A DNA stretch of 64,000 nt from Rhodoferax sp. TH121 (lineage in GTDB: Bacteria; Pseudomonadota; Gammaproteobacteria; Burkholderiales; Burkholderiaceae_C), in contig NZ_NOXW01000018.1 of assembly GCF_002251855.1 (NCBI RefSeq), positions 150,054 through 214,053 of the forward strand. Direction: 5' to 3'. Under the pieces are notes generated by a model. The model did no database searches. It saw only the letters and a program-made list of their open reading frames with translations, and had not been told where the DNA came from. The first letter of the stretch is position 1, and each line of letters begins with the position of its first letter. A program made the position numbers and the translations under genes. Below are positions 16,299 through 25,047 of this stretch, piece by piece.

Positions 16299-17060
16299 AT
16301 GACCACCACCACTTTTCCCTCTGCCGCCTCACCCGCACAAGCTGCGCGTCGCCGTGTGGTGGACGCGCCCACCCGCGTCTTTCACTGGCTGTTTGCCCTG
16401 AGCTTTCTGGGCGCTTATCTCACCGCCGATGGTGAGCGCCTGCGCCTGCTGCACGTCACGCTGGGCTACACCATGGCGGGTCTGCTGGCGTTTCGCGTGC
16501 TCTACGGCCTGCTGGGGCCGCGCCAGGCGGCGCTGTCCCTGCTGTGGCGCAAGCTGGCGGGGCTGGGTTCCTGGGCACAAGCGATCAAGACGGCCGCACA
16601 AGCAGACGCAAGCCCGGCGGTGAACTGGCGCCAGGGGCAGAACCTGTTCATGGCGCTGGCCATCGTGGCCATCCTGGTCATCGTCCTGCCACTCACACTG
16701 TCGGGCTATGCCACCTACAACGAGTGGGGCGACTTTCTGGGCGGTGACTGGATTGCCGAGGTGCACGAGTTCTTTGGCAACACGGTGCTGGCCGCGGTGC
16801 TGGCGCACATTGCCGCCATCGTGGGCCTGAGCCTGTTGCGTCGCAAGAACCTGGCTGCACAGATGGTGACTGGCCGTGCTGACGGACCTGGCCCGGACCT
16901 CGCCAAGCGCAACCATGGTTGGCTGGCTGCCCTCTTGCTATGCGCCGTATTGGCCTACTGGACTTGGGAGTGGCGGCAGTCGCCACAAGGCTTGATTTCG
17001 CCGCAGGCCATCAGTGCCGTGTTGAGCGGGCAGGGTGACGATGATGGCGACGACGATTGA
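16299..17060 (+). CDS. Cytochrome b561-family membrane cytochrome
   Basis: This 253-residue inner-membrane protein has four core hydrophobic segments plus a C-terminal one (WLAALLLCAVLAYWTWEW). Candidate heme-ligand histidines sit in FHWLFALSF, LLHVTLGYT, VHEFFGNT and LAHIAAIVG. It probably passes quinol electrons to the periplasmic cytochromes encoded just upstream. The acidic tail DDDGDDD is unusual. The ATG at 16299 follows GACGAGG; an in-frame TTG five codons upstream is less likely. The response regulator gene starts 49 bases downstream. Confidence 0.88.
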   Translation: MTTTTFPSAASPAQAARRRVVDAPTRVFHWLFALSFLGAYLTADGERLRLLHVTLGYTMAGLLAFRVLYGLLGPRQAALSLLWRKLAGLGSWAQAIKTAAQADASPAVNWRQGQNLFMALAIVAILVIVLPLTLSGYATYNEWGDFLGGDWIAEVHEFFGNTVLAAVLAHIAAIVGLSLLRRKNLAAQMVTGRADGPGPDLAKRNHGWLAALLLCAVLAYWTWEWRQSPQGLISPQAISAVLSGQGDDDGDDD

Positions 17061-17109
17061 TGACTTCGCCATGCACAATAGTCTGAACAGTTCCTGCGGA
17101 GCCCCCTGA

Positions 17110-17778
17110 ATGCGCATCCTTCTTGCCGAAGACGATTCCATGCTGGGCGATGGCCTGCGCTCCGGGCTGCGCCAGCTGGGGTTTCAGGTGGATTGGGTGC
17201 GCGACGGCATGGCTGCCGAGCGCGAACTCTCAGGCGGCGAATACGCCGCTGCCGTACTGGACCTGGGCTTACCGGCCAAGGATGGACTGGATGTGCTGCA
17301 GGCTCTGCGCAGCGCCGGTGTGGCCACCCCAGTCCTTGTGCTCACCGCCCGCGACGCCGTACCCGACCGCATCCGCGGGCTGGACCTGGGTGCTGACGAC
17401 TATGTGCTCAAACCGGTGGACCTGCACGAGCTGGCCGCACGCCTGCGCTCGCTGGTGCGCCGTTCACACGGTCTGGCGCAAGAGGTACTGCAGATGGGTG
17501 CCCTGGCGCTGGAGCCCGGCACCCGCCGCGTGCTCTGGCGGGGTGAAGAAGTGGCCCTGTCGACCCGCGAGTTCGATCTCTTGCATGCGCTGATGCGCAG
17601 CGCCGGGCGGGTGCTCTCGCGCGAGCAACTGGAGCAGCAGATGTACAGCTGGGGTCACGAGGTGGAGAGCAATGCGATTGAGGTGCACATCCACCACCTG
17701 CGGCGCAAGCTGCAGGCCGATGCCATCCAGACCGTGCGCGGCGTGGGCTACCGCGTGAACCCGCAGCCGGGCGTTTGA
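17110..17778 (+). CDS. OmpR-family response regulator
   Basis: This 222-residue protein has a receiver domain with acidic pocket D8/D9, phospho-acceptor D51 in VLDLGLPAKDG, and the conserved Lys in DDYVLKPVDL. The C-terminal winged-helix DNA-binding domain ends GVGYRVNPQ, as in QseB/PmrA-like regulators. It is co-directional with the SHP-DHC-b561 genes and immediately precedes its sensor kinase, so it most likely controls the cytochrome cluster (inference from context). Confidence 0.93.
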   Translation: MRILLAEDDSMLGDGLRSGLRQLGFQVDWVRDGMAAERELSGGEYAAAVLDLGLPAKDGLDVLQALRSAGVATPVLVLTARDAVPDRIRGLDLGADDYVLKPVDLHELAARLRSLVRRSHGLAQEVLQMGALALEPGTRRVLWRGEEVALSTREFDLLHALMRSAGRVLSREQLEQQMYSWGHEVESNAIEVHIHHLRRKLQADAIQTVRGVGYRVNPQPGV

Positions 17779-17784
17779 TTGAAT

Positions 17785-19146
17785 ATGTCAGGCGGTCGCT
17801 CCCTTCAACTGCGCCTGCTGGTGCTGCTGTCGGTCTCGCTGACGGTGGTGTGGCTGTCCGTGGCGGTGTGGACCTGGGTGGACGCGCGCCACGAAGTCGA
17901 TGAGCTCATGGACAGCCACCTGGCCCAGGCCGCCGCCATCCTGGTGGTGCAGCCGCTGGACTTGGAGGACGACGCCGTGGCCGATGCTCCCGCCCTGCAC
18001 AAGTACAACGCGCGGGTCGCGTTCCAGGTGTTCCACGAGGGCACGCTGGTCATGCGTTCTGCCAATGCTGGCGCCGAGCCTCTGAGTCGGCAACGCCGGG
18101 GATTCGACACCGTGCGTCTCGGTAACGAACGTTGGCGGGTGTTTGCCACGCGGGGGGCTGAGAGCGATGTGCAGGTGTACGTGGGCGAGCAAATCGACTC
18201 GCGCAATGACATCGTTTGGGCTATGTTGCGCGGCATGTTGCTGCCCATGGCCCTGGCATTGCCCGTACTGGCCGCCTTGTTGTGGTGGGCGGTGCAGCGG
18301 GCACTGGTGCCGTTGCGCACCCTGAGCCACACCCTGCGCCAACGTGCGCCCGATGCCCTGAATCCGGTGATGGTGCCCGATGTTCCCACCGAGATGCAGC
18401 CACTGGTGGCCGAACTCAACGGTCTGCTGGCTCGCATCGAACGCATGGTGCAAAGCGAGCGCCGCTTTACCGCCGATGCTGCGCATGAACTGCGCACGCC
18501 GATTGCCGCCATCCGTGCCCAGGCCCAGGTCGCTCTGGGCGCTGGGGACGATGCTGCAGAGCGCAACCATGCCCTGCAAACTACGCTGGCCGGGTGCGAT
18601 CGGGCTGCGCATTTGGTAGACCAGTTGCTGGCACTGGCCCGCCTGGATGCCGGGGCCACCATACCGGCTGCCGACGCCTGCGATTTGCGCGCCCTGGCCC
18701 GCGAGGTGGCGGCCGATCTCGCACCTGCGGCTTTGGAGCGCGGGCAAGACCTGGAGTTGGAGGATGGCGGCAGCGATGTGGACCGTGATGCGACCTGCGT
18801 AGTGTCTGCCCCCGCGGCCTGGCTGCTGATGTTGCTGCGCAACCTGCTGGACAACGCGCTGCGCTACAGCCCGGACGGTGCGCGTGTGCAGGTGCGGGTG
18901 GCCAACACGGCTGGGCCGGTGGTGCTGGAGGTGCATGACAGCGGCCCCGGGATGGCTGAGGCCGACCTGCAGCGCCTTGGCGAGCGGTTTTTCCGAGTGC
19001 TGGGGCACACCCAGAGCGGCAGTGGCCTGGGCTGGTCCATCGTGCGCCGGATTGCCGAGGTGACGGGGGCCGAGGTGACCGTGCAGCGTTCGGCGCTGCT
19101 GGGTGGGCTGCAGGTGCGGGTGGTTTGGCCTGGCCTGCGAAAATAG
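17785..19146 (+). CDS. Sensor histidine kinase, QseC-like
   Basis: This 453-residue membrane kinase has two membrane segments (about 10-30 and 150-175) flanking a periplasmic sensor region, a HAMP-like linker, and phospho-accepting H234 in DAAHELRTPIAAIR. The ATPase domain has an N-box (NLLDNALRYS), VHDSGPGM and SGLGWSIV. The ATG at 17785 is six bases after the regulator stop; an in-frame TTG at 17779 is possible. It pairs with the regulator upstream. The periplasmic location of its sensor matches a role sensing conditions relevant to the periplasmic cytochromes, though the signal is unknown. Confidence 0.92.
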   Translation: MSGGRSLQLRLLVLLSVSLTVVWLSVAVWTWVDARHEVDELMDSHLAQAAAILVVQPLDLEDDAVADAPALHKYNARVAFQVFHEGTLVMRSANAGAEPLSRQRRGFDTVRLGNERWRVFATRGAESDVQVYVGEQIDSRNDIVWAMLRGMLLPMALALPVLAALLWWAVQRALVPLRTLSHTLRQRAPDALNPVMVPDVPTEMQPLVAELNGLLARIERMVQSERRFTADAAHELRTPIAAIRAQAQVALGAGDDAAERNHALQTTLAGCDRAAHLVDQLLALARLDAGATIPAADACDLRALAREVAADLAPAALERGQDLELEDGGSDVDRDATCVVSAPAAWLLMLLRNLLDNALRYSPDGARVQVRVANTAGPVVLEVHDSGPGMAEADLQRLGERFFRVLGHTQSGSGLGWSIVRRIAEVTGAEVTVQRSALLGGLQVRVVWPGLRK

Positions 19147-19150
19147 GCGG

Positions 19151-19585
19151 ATGCAAATTCAAAAAATTCTGGTGCCCGTGGGCGCTCTGGTGCTGGCCGT
19201 GGCGGGTTATCGGGCCTACGGTTGGCAAGGTCTGGCCTTGGTGGCGGGCGGCTTGGTGATGTGGCAGCTGTTGCACTTCACGCGCATGCTGCAAATCCTC
19301 AAGAAGGCGGCCAACCGCCCCATCGGCCACGTGGACAGTGCCGTCATGCTGCATTCCAAACTGGCCGCCGGCCAGCCCCTGTTGCATGTGGTGGCCCTGA
19401 CCCGCGCGCTGGGCCAGCTGGAGTCGCCCAAGGACACTCAGCCCGAGCGCTACCGCTGGACCGACACGGCCCAGTCCAGCGTCCTGTGTGTGTTCCAGGA
19501 CGGCAAGCTGCAGAGCTGGGAGCTGACGCGCCCGGCAGGTGGGGCCCTGGCGGACCCCGCCGGACCGGGTGCTTTGGCCCCGTAA
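19151..19585 (+). CDS. Membrane-anchored hypothetical protein
   Basis: This 144-residue protein starts with an N-terminal hydrophobic hairpin (about residues 5-38) followed by a soluble part rich in charged residues. A TM-plus-soluble design and the phrase YRWTDTAQSSVLCVFQDGKL suggest a small conserved domain, but I do not recognise a family. It starts four bases after the kinase stop and 49 bases before ilvE, so it may be carried in the same transcript as either. Confidence 0.6.
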   Translation: MQIQKILVPVGALVLAVAGYRAYGWQGLALVAGGLVMWQLLHFTRMLQILKKAANRPIGHVDSAVMLHSKLAAGQPLLHVVALTRALGQLESPKDTQPERYRWTDTAQSSVLCVFQDGKLQSWELTRPAGGALADPAGPGALAP

Positions 19586-19634
19586 AATCGCTTTTTCTGC
19601 CAGCTGTGCAGCCCACCCCAACAAGGACACCCCG

Positions 19635-20573
19635 ATGAGCGTACTTCCTCCCTCTATGTCGGACCGCGACGGAAAAATCTGGATGGATGGCCAGATGGTC
19701 GAATGGCGCGATGCCAAGATCCACGTGCTGAGCCACACCCTGCACTACGGCTGCGGCGCTTTCGAGGGCGTGCGCGCCTACAACACCGTCAACGGCCCCG
19801 CCATCTTCCGCCTGGAAGAGCACACCGAACGCCTGTTCAACAGCGCCAAGATTCTGCGCATGAAGATCCCGTTCACCAAGGAACAGGTGAATGAAGCCCA
19901 GTGCGCCGTGATCCGCGAAAACAAGCTGGAATCCGGCTACCTGCGTCCGCTGACCTGGATCGGCGACAAGAAGCTGGGCGTGTCCCCCAAGGGCAACACC
20001 ATCCACCTCATGGTTGCCGCCTGGCCCTGGGGCGCCTACCTGGGCGAAGAAGGCATGAAGCGCGGCATCCGCGTCAAGACCAGCAGCTACACCCGCCACC
20101 ACGTCAACATCACCATGACGCAGGCCAAGGCGGTGAGCAACTACACCAACTCCATCCTGGCTAACATGGAAGCCACCGATGACGGCTACGACGAAGCCCT
20201 GTTGCTCGACAGCTCCGGTTTTGTGTCCGAAGGCGCTGGCGAAAACATCTTCGTCATCAAGAACGGCGTGATCTACACCCCCGACCTGTCGGCCGGTGCC
20301 CTGAACGGCATCACGCGCAACACCGTGTTCCACATCGCCAAAGACCTGGGTCTGGAAATCGTGCAAAAGCGCATCACGCGCGACGAGGTCTACATCGCCG
20401 ACGAAGCTTTCTTCACCGGCACCGCCGCTGAAGTGACCCCCATCCGTGAGCTGGACCGCATCGAACTCGGTGCCGGTAGCCGCGGCCCGATCACCGAGAA
20501 GATCCAGACGGCATTCTTTGACATCGTCAATGGCCGCAATCCGAAATACGCCCACTGGCTCACGAAAGTCTGA
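19635..20573 (+). CDS. ilvE: Branched-chain amino acid aminotransferase
   Basis: This 312-residue PLP enzyme performs the last step of Val, Leu and Ile synthesis. Family motifs are SHTLHYGCGAFEGVRAY at the N-terminus, the PLP-lysine segment TQAKAVSNYTNS, and the E-G-x-G-x-N region SEGAGENIFVIKNG followed by LNGITR. The ATG at 19635 has CAAGGA upstream and matches the family start; the longer in-frame reading overlaps the preceding gene. The zinc protein gene follows after five bases. Confidence 0.96.
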   Translation: MSVLPPSMSDRDGKIWMDGQMVEWRDAKIHVLSHTLHYGCGAFEGVRAYNTVNGPAIFRLEEHTERLFNSAKILRMKIPFTKEQVNEAQCAVIRENKLESGYLRPLTWIGDKKLGVSPKGNTIHLMVAAWPWGAYLGEEGMKRGIRVKTSSYTRHHVNITMTQAKAVSNYTNSILANMEATDDGYDEALLLDSSGFVSEGAGENIFVIKNGVIYTPDLSAGALNGITRNTVFHIAKDLGLEIVQKRITRDEVYIADEAFFTGTAAEVTPIRELDRIELGAGSRGPITEKIQTAFFDIVNGRNPKYAHWLTKV

Positions 20574-20578
20574 TCACC

Positions 20579-20785
20579 ATGACCCAAGCAGTTGTTGAAC
20601 TCCTGGCCAAGGACCTGAACCATCAGGGCGGCGTGTTTTGCCCCAGCCCTGTGGCTGGCATGCAGACCTGGAACACCCACCCCAAGGTCTACCTGGACGT
20701 AGCCCGCACCGGTGAAGCCAAGTGCCCCTACTGTGGCACCGTTTACAAGCTGAAAGACGGCGAGCACTTCGCTGCAGGCCACTAG
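20579..20785 (+). CDS. Small zinc-finger protein (zf-CHCC type)
   Basis: This 68-residue protein has a C-terminal zinc site of the CHCC type: Cys in VFCPSP, His in NTHPKVYL and the pair CPYCGTVYKL. The family includes the mitochondrial complex I accessory subunit NDUFS6; bacterial members commonly sit beside ilvE in Burkholderiales, as here. No enzymatic role is known. It starts five bases after ilvE, so it is co-transcribed. Confidence 0.85.
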   Translation: MTQAVVELLAKDLNHQGGVFCPSPVAGMQTWNTHPKVYLDVARTGEAKCPYCGTVYKLKDGEHFAAGH

Positions 20786-20805
20786 GCGTGCAGGTGGCCC
20801 CAGGG

Positions 20806-20888
20806 CAGGCCGCAGCGGAACCGGCTTTGCCGGGCCGCCAGCGGCGCCCCCTTGAGGGGGAGGCGGCCGCGGGCTGCTTCGGGGGGGA
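20806..20888 (+). repeat. GC-rich repeat family 2, divergent copy before waaF
   Basis: The core GCCGGGCCGCC, then CCCCCTTGAGGGGG and a GGGGGGGAG end, resembles the copies at 28455, 39802 and 56565. It fills the gap between the zinc protein and waaF and supplies the purine-rich ribosome site of waaF. Confidence 0.5.
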
Positions 20889-20892
20889 GTCA

Positions 20893-21882
20893 TTGGTGAT
20901 CGCGCCCCAATGGATAGGGGATGCGGTGATGACCGAGCCGTTGATGCGCCGCCTGCAGGCGCGCGGTGAGCGACTCACGGTGGGAGCGCTACCCTGGGTG
21001 GCGCCGGTGTATCGGGCCATGCCGCAAGTGGCCGAAGTGATCGAGTTTCCCTTCGCCCATGGCGGCTTGCAGTGGGCTGGGCGTCGCGCCATGGCCAAGG
21101 CGCTGCGGGGTCGCTTTGATGCCGCCTATGTCTGCCCCAACTCCCTCAAAAGCGCCCTGATCCCCTGGTGGGCCGGTGTTCCCCGACGTGTGGGTTACTC
21201 AGGAGAGAGCCGCTGGGGCCTGATCAACCCGCGCCTGCCCAATCCGCCCGAGGGCGAGCGTCCGCCCATGGTGGCGTTTTACTCCGCCCTCAGTGGCGAG
21301 ACCGGCCTGGACGCTGACCGGCCTCAACTGCAACTGACCCCCGGCGCTGCGGATCAGGCACTGGCCGCGCAGGGGCTGTCAGCCCACGGCTTTTATGTGA
21401 TGGCGCCCGGCGCCGAGTACGGCCCGGCCAAGCGCTGGCCAGCGGCCCACTTTGCCACGCTGGCCAGCCAGCTGGCCTTGCCGGTGCTGCTGCTGGGCTC
21501 GGGCAAAGATGCTGCAGTGTGTGCCGAAATTGCCAGTGCCGTGAACGCCAGTCAGCCCGGCCAATGCGTGGACTTGGCCGGGAAAACCTCGCTGGACCAG
21601 GCGATTGCGCTGATTGCCTCGTCCAAGGCCATGGTCAGTAACGATTCGGGCCTGATGCACGTGGCTGCCGCCTTTGGCGTGCCGCAGGTGGCGGTGTTTG
21701 GGTCGTCCAGCCCGCTGCACACGCCGCCACTCAGCGACCGGGCTACCGTACTCTGGCTCAAGAACGACCCCAGCTACCAGCCGCCGCTGGACTGCGCCCC
21801 CTGCTTTGCGCGCGACTGCCCGCTGGGCCACACGCGCTGCCTGAACGACATCACACCGGCCAGGGTGCTATCGGCTTTATAG
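20893..21882 (+). CDS. waaF: ADP-heptose:LPS heptosyltransferase II
   Basis: This 329-residue GT9 glycosyltransferase adds the second heptose to the LPS inner core at the cytoplasmic face. Recognition is by the N-terminal VIAPQWIGDAVMTEPLM, MAPGAEYGPAKRWP (ADP-heptose binding) and SNDSGLMHVAAAFGVP. The start is taken as TTG at 20893 (GTG at 20896 is equally possible), four bases after the G-rich ribosome site. A longer in-frame reading upstream overlaps the zinc gene and is unlike the family. The TAG stop is provided by a family 1 repeat. Confidence 0.88.
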   Translation: MVIAPQWIGDAVMTEPLMRRLQARGERLTVGALPWVAPVYRAMPQVAEVIEFPFAHGGLQWAGRRAMAKALRGRFDAAYVCPNSLKSALIPWWAGVPRRVGYSGESRWGLINPRLPNPPEGERPPMVAFYSALSGETGLDADRPQLQLTPGAADQALAAQGLSAHGFYVMAPGAEYGPAKRWPAAHFATLASQLALPVLLLGSGKDAAVCAEIASAVNASQPGQCVDLAGKTSLDQAIALIASSKAMVSNDSGLMHVAAAFGVPQVAVFGSSSPLHTPPLSDRATVLWLKNDPSYQPPLDCAPCFARDCPLGHTRCLNDITPARVLSAL

Positions 21883-21923
21883 CTGCTTGCGCAGTATCCA
21901 TGAGGGCTGGATGCCAATTTGGC
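21867..21923 (-). repeat. Interspersed repeat family 1, copy at waaF stop
   Basis: Read on the minus strand: GCGCCAAATTGGCATCCAGC, CCTCATGGATACTGCGCAAG, CAGCTATAAAGCCGATAGC. The waaF stop codon (21880-21882) lies inside it. Confidence 0.8.
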
Positions 21924-21938
21924 GCTCAAACTGAGCCG

Positions 21939-21965
21939 AAAAAAAAGCCACCCGAAGGTGGCTTT
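21939..21965 (-). terminator. Rho-independent terminator of the sugar kinase gene
   Basis: A perfect 9-bp stem AAAGCCACC (21944-21952) / GGTGGCTTT (21957-21965) with loop CGAA is followed on the minus strand by eight U (A run at 21939-21946). It serves the minus-strand kinase gene ending at 22192, and may also work weakly for waaF on the other strand. From 21966 to 22191 no gene or clear signal was seen. Confidence 0.85.
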
Positions 21966-22191
21966 GTAAAGTCCCCGAAGGGACGTCGTTGGAACCTGTT
22001 GAAGGAAACCTATTGGCTGGTTTCGCTTCGATCCTTGTGAACTGTGACAGCAGCTGGGATGAATTTTCAGCCTTGCCCGGAAAAAGCGGTATCCCCCATT
22101 CGGGTGAATTTGCAGTCTTTTTTGCAAAAAAATCGCAGTTTTTGGCCTGCGCCGCCGATTTGGGGTCGCCAAATCGCCCCAATCCTGCCGG

Positions 22192-22836
22192 TCATCCCGA
22201 AATTGCAGCATCCGCCCGGTGCCGGCTGGCTTCAATGCGCCGTGCATTGGGTTCGTCGGTCTGCGCCATCCACTGCAGGGCCTGTTCGCGCGTGCGGCCA
22301 AACTGCATGTGGCGTGTCAGCAGGCGTTGCTGGCGCACGGCAGGGTCTACGTCCAGGTACCAGACCTCGTCCAGCAGCGCACGTGCGCCCGCCCAGCCAT
22401 CGTCTTCCAGCAGCAGGTAATTGCCCTCGGCAATGACCAGGGGAATGTCGTGCGCAATGGGAATGGCACCCGCAATCGGCTCTTCCAGGGCGCGGTTGAA
22501 GTCGGGGGCATAGACCGTTTCCCCTGCGGGTTGGTGACGAATGCGCTGCAAGAGGGCGATGAAGCCCGCGCTGTCAAAGGTGTCGGGAGCACCCTTGCGC
22601 TGGGCGCGGCCCAGGCGTTCCAGCTCGGCCTGCGCTAGGTGGAAACCGTCCATGGGCAGGTACTGGCTCTGACCGGCGTTTTGCGCCTGCAATGCTTGGG
22701 CCAAGGTGGATTTGCCGGCCCCCGGTGGCGCCACGATGCCCAGCACCTTGCGCTGCCCGGTGGCGAGCAGGGCGCTTAGGCGCTGCTGGGTATCAGCGGG
22801 GGATAAAAAAAGTACCGATGGCTTAGGGTTTTCCAT
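22192..22836 (-). CDS. P-loop sugar/nucleoside kinase (FrcK/uridine kinase-like)
   Basis: This 214-residue cytoplasmic kinase has Walker A GIVAPPGAGKST (about 37-44), an acidic MDGFHL motif, and Y-A-P-D-F-N-R, the pattern of uridine-kinase/PanK-like P-loop kinases. Such a kinase (FrcK) is encoded with the fructose ABC transporter of rhizobia, so here it probably phosphorylates the imported sugar or a related compound; the substrate is inferred. The start is the ATG at 22836. It is transcribed divergently from the transporter operon and ends in a clear terminator. Confidence 0.78.
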   Translation of the reverse strand: MENPKPSVLFLSPADTQQRLSALLATGQRKVLGIVAPPGAGKSTLAQALQAQNAGQSQYLPMDGFHLAQAELERLGRAQRKGAPDTFDSAGFIALLQRIRHQPAGETVYAPDFNRALEEPIAGAIPIAHDIPLVIAEGNYLLLEDDGWAGARALLDEVWYLDVDPAVRQQRLLTRHMQFGRTREQALQWMAQTDEPNARRIEASRHRADAAISG

Positions 22837-22838
22837 AA

Positions 22839-22878
22839 TTAAAGTAACTTGATTTAAATAAATGAATGGAACTATAGT
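22839..22878 (+). promoter_or_regulatory. Promoter and candidate operator of frcBCA
   Basis: TTGATT (22849-22854), an 18-bp spacer and TATAGT (22873-22878) form a sigma-70-like promoter for the transporter operon. An AT-rich inverted repeat, TTAAA (22839-22843) / TTTAA (22853-22857), overlaps the -35 box in the kinase-transporter intergenic gap. It would be a natural site for the ROK-family regulator encoded downstream (inference). Confidence 0.55.
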
Positions 22879-22969
22879 CCAGCCACGCCGTGAGAGAGCG
22901 TACTTTCCCAGGGGCCTGTTCCCCTGACCAACCAGCACAAAAAGGTCGCGCAGACCGAGGAGAACCCTG

Positions 22970-23956
22970 ATGAAGAAGTCCACCCCCCTGATCTTGTCCG
23001 CATTGGCTTTGGCCGCATCCAGCGCCTTCGCGGCCGGTGAGCCCGTGATTGGCCTGATCACCAAAACCGAGACCAACCCCTTTTTCGTGAAGATGAAGGA
23101 AGGCGCTGAAGCTGAAGCCAAGAAACTGGGCGCCAAGCTGATGAGCGCTTCGGGCAAAAAAGACGGCGACACCGCTTCGCAAATCGCCGCGATCGAGAAC
23201 ATGACCGCACGCGGCGCCAAGACCATCCTGATCACCTCCTCTGGCGATGCCATCCTGCCCGCCGTGAAAAAGGCCCAGGAAAAAGGCGTGCAAGTGATCG
23301 CGCTGGATAGCCCCTTTGAAGGCGCTGACGCCCTGTTTGCCACCGACAACTACAAGGCCGGCGAGCTGATCGGCCAATACGCCAAGGCCGCCCTCGGAGG
23401 CAAGCCCGCCAAGATCGCCATGCTGGACCTGTTTCCCGGCCACCCCGTGGGTGCCCAACGCCACAACGGTTTCATGAAGGGCTTCGGTCTGCAAGCCAAC
23501 GACGCCAAATCCAATGAACTGTCCAAGACTGCGGAAACCGTGTGCGCGGCCGATACCGACGGTAATCAGGCCAAGGGCCAAACAGCGATGGAAAACTGCC
23601 TGCAGAAGGACCCCGCCATCAATGTGGTCTACACCATCAACGAACCCGCCGCTGCCGGTGCGTACAACGCGTTGAAGAAGGCTGGCAAGGAAAAAGGCGT
23701 GTTGATCGTGTCGGTGGATGGCGGTTGCGCTGGCATTGCCGACGTGGGCAAGGGTGTGATTGCCGCGACCTCGCAGCAATACCCGCTGAAGATGGCCGCC
23801 ATGGGCGTGGCCGCGGGTGTGGACTATGCCAAGGGTGGCAAAAAAGCCTCTGGCTACGTGGACACCGGTGTGACCCTGATTGCAGGCAAGGCCGTGGCCG
23901 GTGTGGACAGCAAGGATGTGAAGACCGGCACAGACCTGTGCTGGGGCAAGAAGTAA
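22970..23956 (+). CDS. frcB: Sugar ABC transporter periplasmic binding protein (fructose type)
   Basis: This 328-residue protein has a clear signal peptide (MKKSTPLILSALALAASSAFA). The mature part is a type I periplasmic binding protein fold of the ribose/fructose class: GLITKTETNPFFVKMKEGAE, then DSP in VIALDSPF, and TINEPAAAGAYNAL. GAGGAG precedes the start. It captures the sugar in the periplasm for the permease and ATPase encoded downstream. The order binding protein-permease-ATPase plus kinase and ROK regulator matches FrcBCA-K systems, hence the symbol; the exact sugar is not proven. Confidence 0.85.
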   Translation: MKKSTPLILSALALAASSAFAAGEPVIGLITKTETNPFFVKMKEGAEAEAKKLGAKLMSASGKKDGDTASQIAAIENMTARGAKTILITSSGDAILPAVKKAQEKGVQVIALDSPFEGADALFATDNYKAGELIGQYAKAALGGKPAKIAMLDLFPGHPVGAQRHNGFMKGFGLQANDAKSNELSKTAETVCAADTDGNQAKGQTAMENCLQKDPAINVVYTINEPAAAGAYNALKKAGKEKGVLIVSVDGGCAGIADVGKGVIAATSQQYPLKMAAMGVAAGVDYAKGGKKASGYVDTGVTLIAGKAVAGVDSKDVKTGTDLCWGKK

Positions 23957-23966
23957 GTTGTCTCCA

Positions 23967-23988
23967 GGCTGGCACGCCGGTGCCAGCC
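23967..23988 (+). other. Intercistronic stem-loop between frcB and frcC
   Basis: GGCTGGCAC (23967-23975) pairs perfectly with GTGCCAGCC (23980-23988) over a GCCG loop, just after the frcB stop. No U run follows, so it is probably an mRNA-stabilising or partial attenuation element that favours expression of the binding protein over the membrane genes. Confidence 0.6.
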
Positions 23989-24087
23989 TCTGCGGGGTCC
24001 GGTGTGCGTTGCGGCGTTCACCGGGCCCTTGCAACCGTTTCGATCTCCCGTTTTTCTGCGCATCTGCGCGCCAATCGGTAACTCCCC

Positions 24088-25047
24088 ATGGCTACGAATT
24101 CTTCCAAACCTATCCCGTGGGCCCTGCTGGGGCCTTGGCTGGCCCTGCTGGCAGCTTGCGTGTTCTTTGCCACGCAGTCTGATCGCTTCCTCACAGGAGA
24201 AAACCTCTCTCTGGTACTGCAGCAGGTCATGGTGGTGGGCTTGTTGGCCATCGGTCAGACCCTGATCATTCTGACCGCCGGTATCGACCTGTCCTGCGGC
24301 ATGGTGATGGCGCTGGGCGGCATTGTGATGACCAAGTTCACCATGGACCTGGGGCTTCACCCCGCCGTGGCCGTGCTGTGTGGCATTGGTGTCACCGCGG
24401 CCTTTGGTTTGCTCAACGGTCTGCTGGTCACGCGTGTCAAGCTGCCCTCCTTCATCGTGACGCTGGGCACCATGAACATAGCGTTTGCGATCACCCAGAT
24501 TTACTCCGAAGCCCAAACCGTGGGCAACCTGCCCGAGAGCATGACGGTGTTGGGCAACACCTTTTCCCTGGGCGGCACCTCGGTCGCTTGGGGCACCGTA
24601 GTCATGCTGGGCATGTACCTGCTGGCCTGGCACCTGTTGCGCGACACCGCGGCCGGACGCCACGTCTACGCAGTGGGCAACAACCCCGAGGCCGTTCGCT
24701 TGAGCGGTATTTCTGTTGAGCGTGTTTTGCTGGGTGTGTATGTCTTGGCCGGCGTGCTGTACGGCATCGCAGCGCTACTGTCTGTCGCCCGTACCGGCGT
24801 GGGTGACCCGCAAGCCGGGCAAACCGAAAACCTGGACGCCATCACTGCAGTGGTGCTGGGCGGGACCTCGCTGTTTGGTGGGCGCGGCATCATCCTAGGT
24901 TCCTTGGTCGGCGCGGTCATCGTGGGGGTGTTCCGCAACGGCCTTACCTTGATGGATGTGGCCTCGGTCTACCAGACCCTGATCACCGGCATTCTGGTCA
25001 TCCTGGCGGTGGCCGCAGACCAACTCTCACGCAAGGGAGCCCGCTGA
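24088..25047 (+). CDS. frcC: Sugar ABC transporter permease (fructose type)
   Basis: This 319-residue inner-membrane protein has about 8-10 hydrophobic segments and belongs to the RbsC/FrcC permease family: GIDLSCGMVMALGGIV, VTLGTMNIAFAITQIYS, and AVVLGGTSLFGGRG near the end. Its stop codon TGA overlaps the ATG of the ATPase gene by one base (TGATG), indicating translational coupling. Confidence 0.88.
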   Translation: MATNSSKPIPWALLGPWLALLAACVFFATQSDRFLTGENLSLVLQQVMVVGLLAIGQTLIILTAGIDLSCGMVMALGGIVMTKFTMDLGLHPAVAVLCGIGVTAAFGLLNGLLVTRVKLPSFIVTLGTMNIAFAITQIYSEAQTVGNLPESMTVLGNTFSLGGTSVAWGTVVMLGMYLLAWHLLRDTAAGRHVYAVGNNPEAVRLSGISVERVLLGVYVLAGVLYGIAALLSVARTGVGDPQAGQTENLDAITAVVLGGTSLFGGRGIILGSLVGAVIVGVFRNGLTLMDVASVYQTLITGILVILAVAADQLSRKGAR

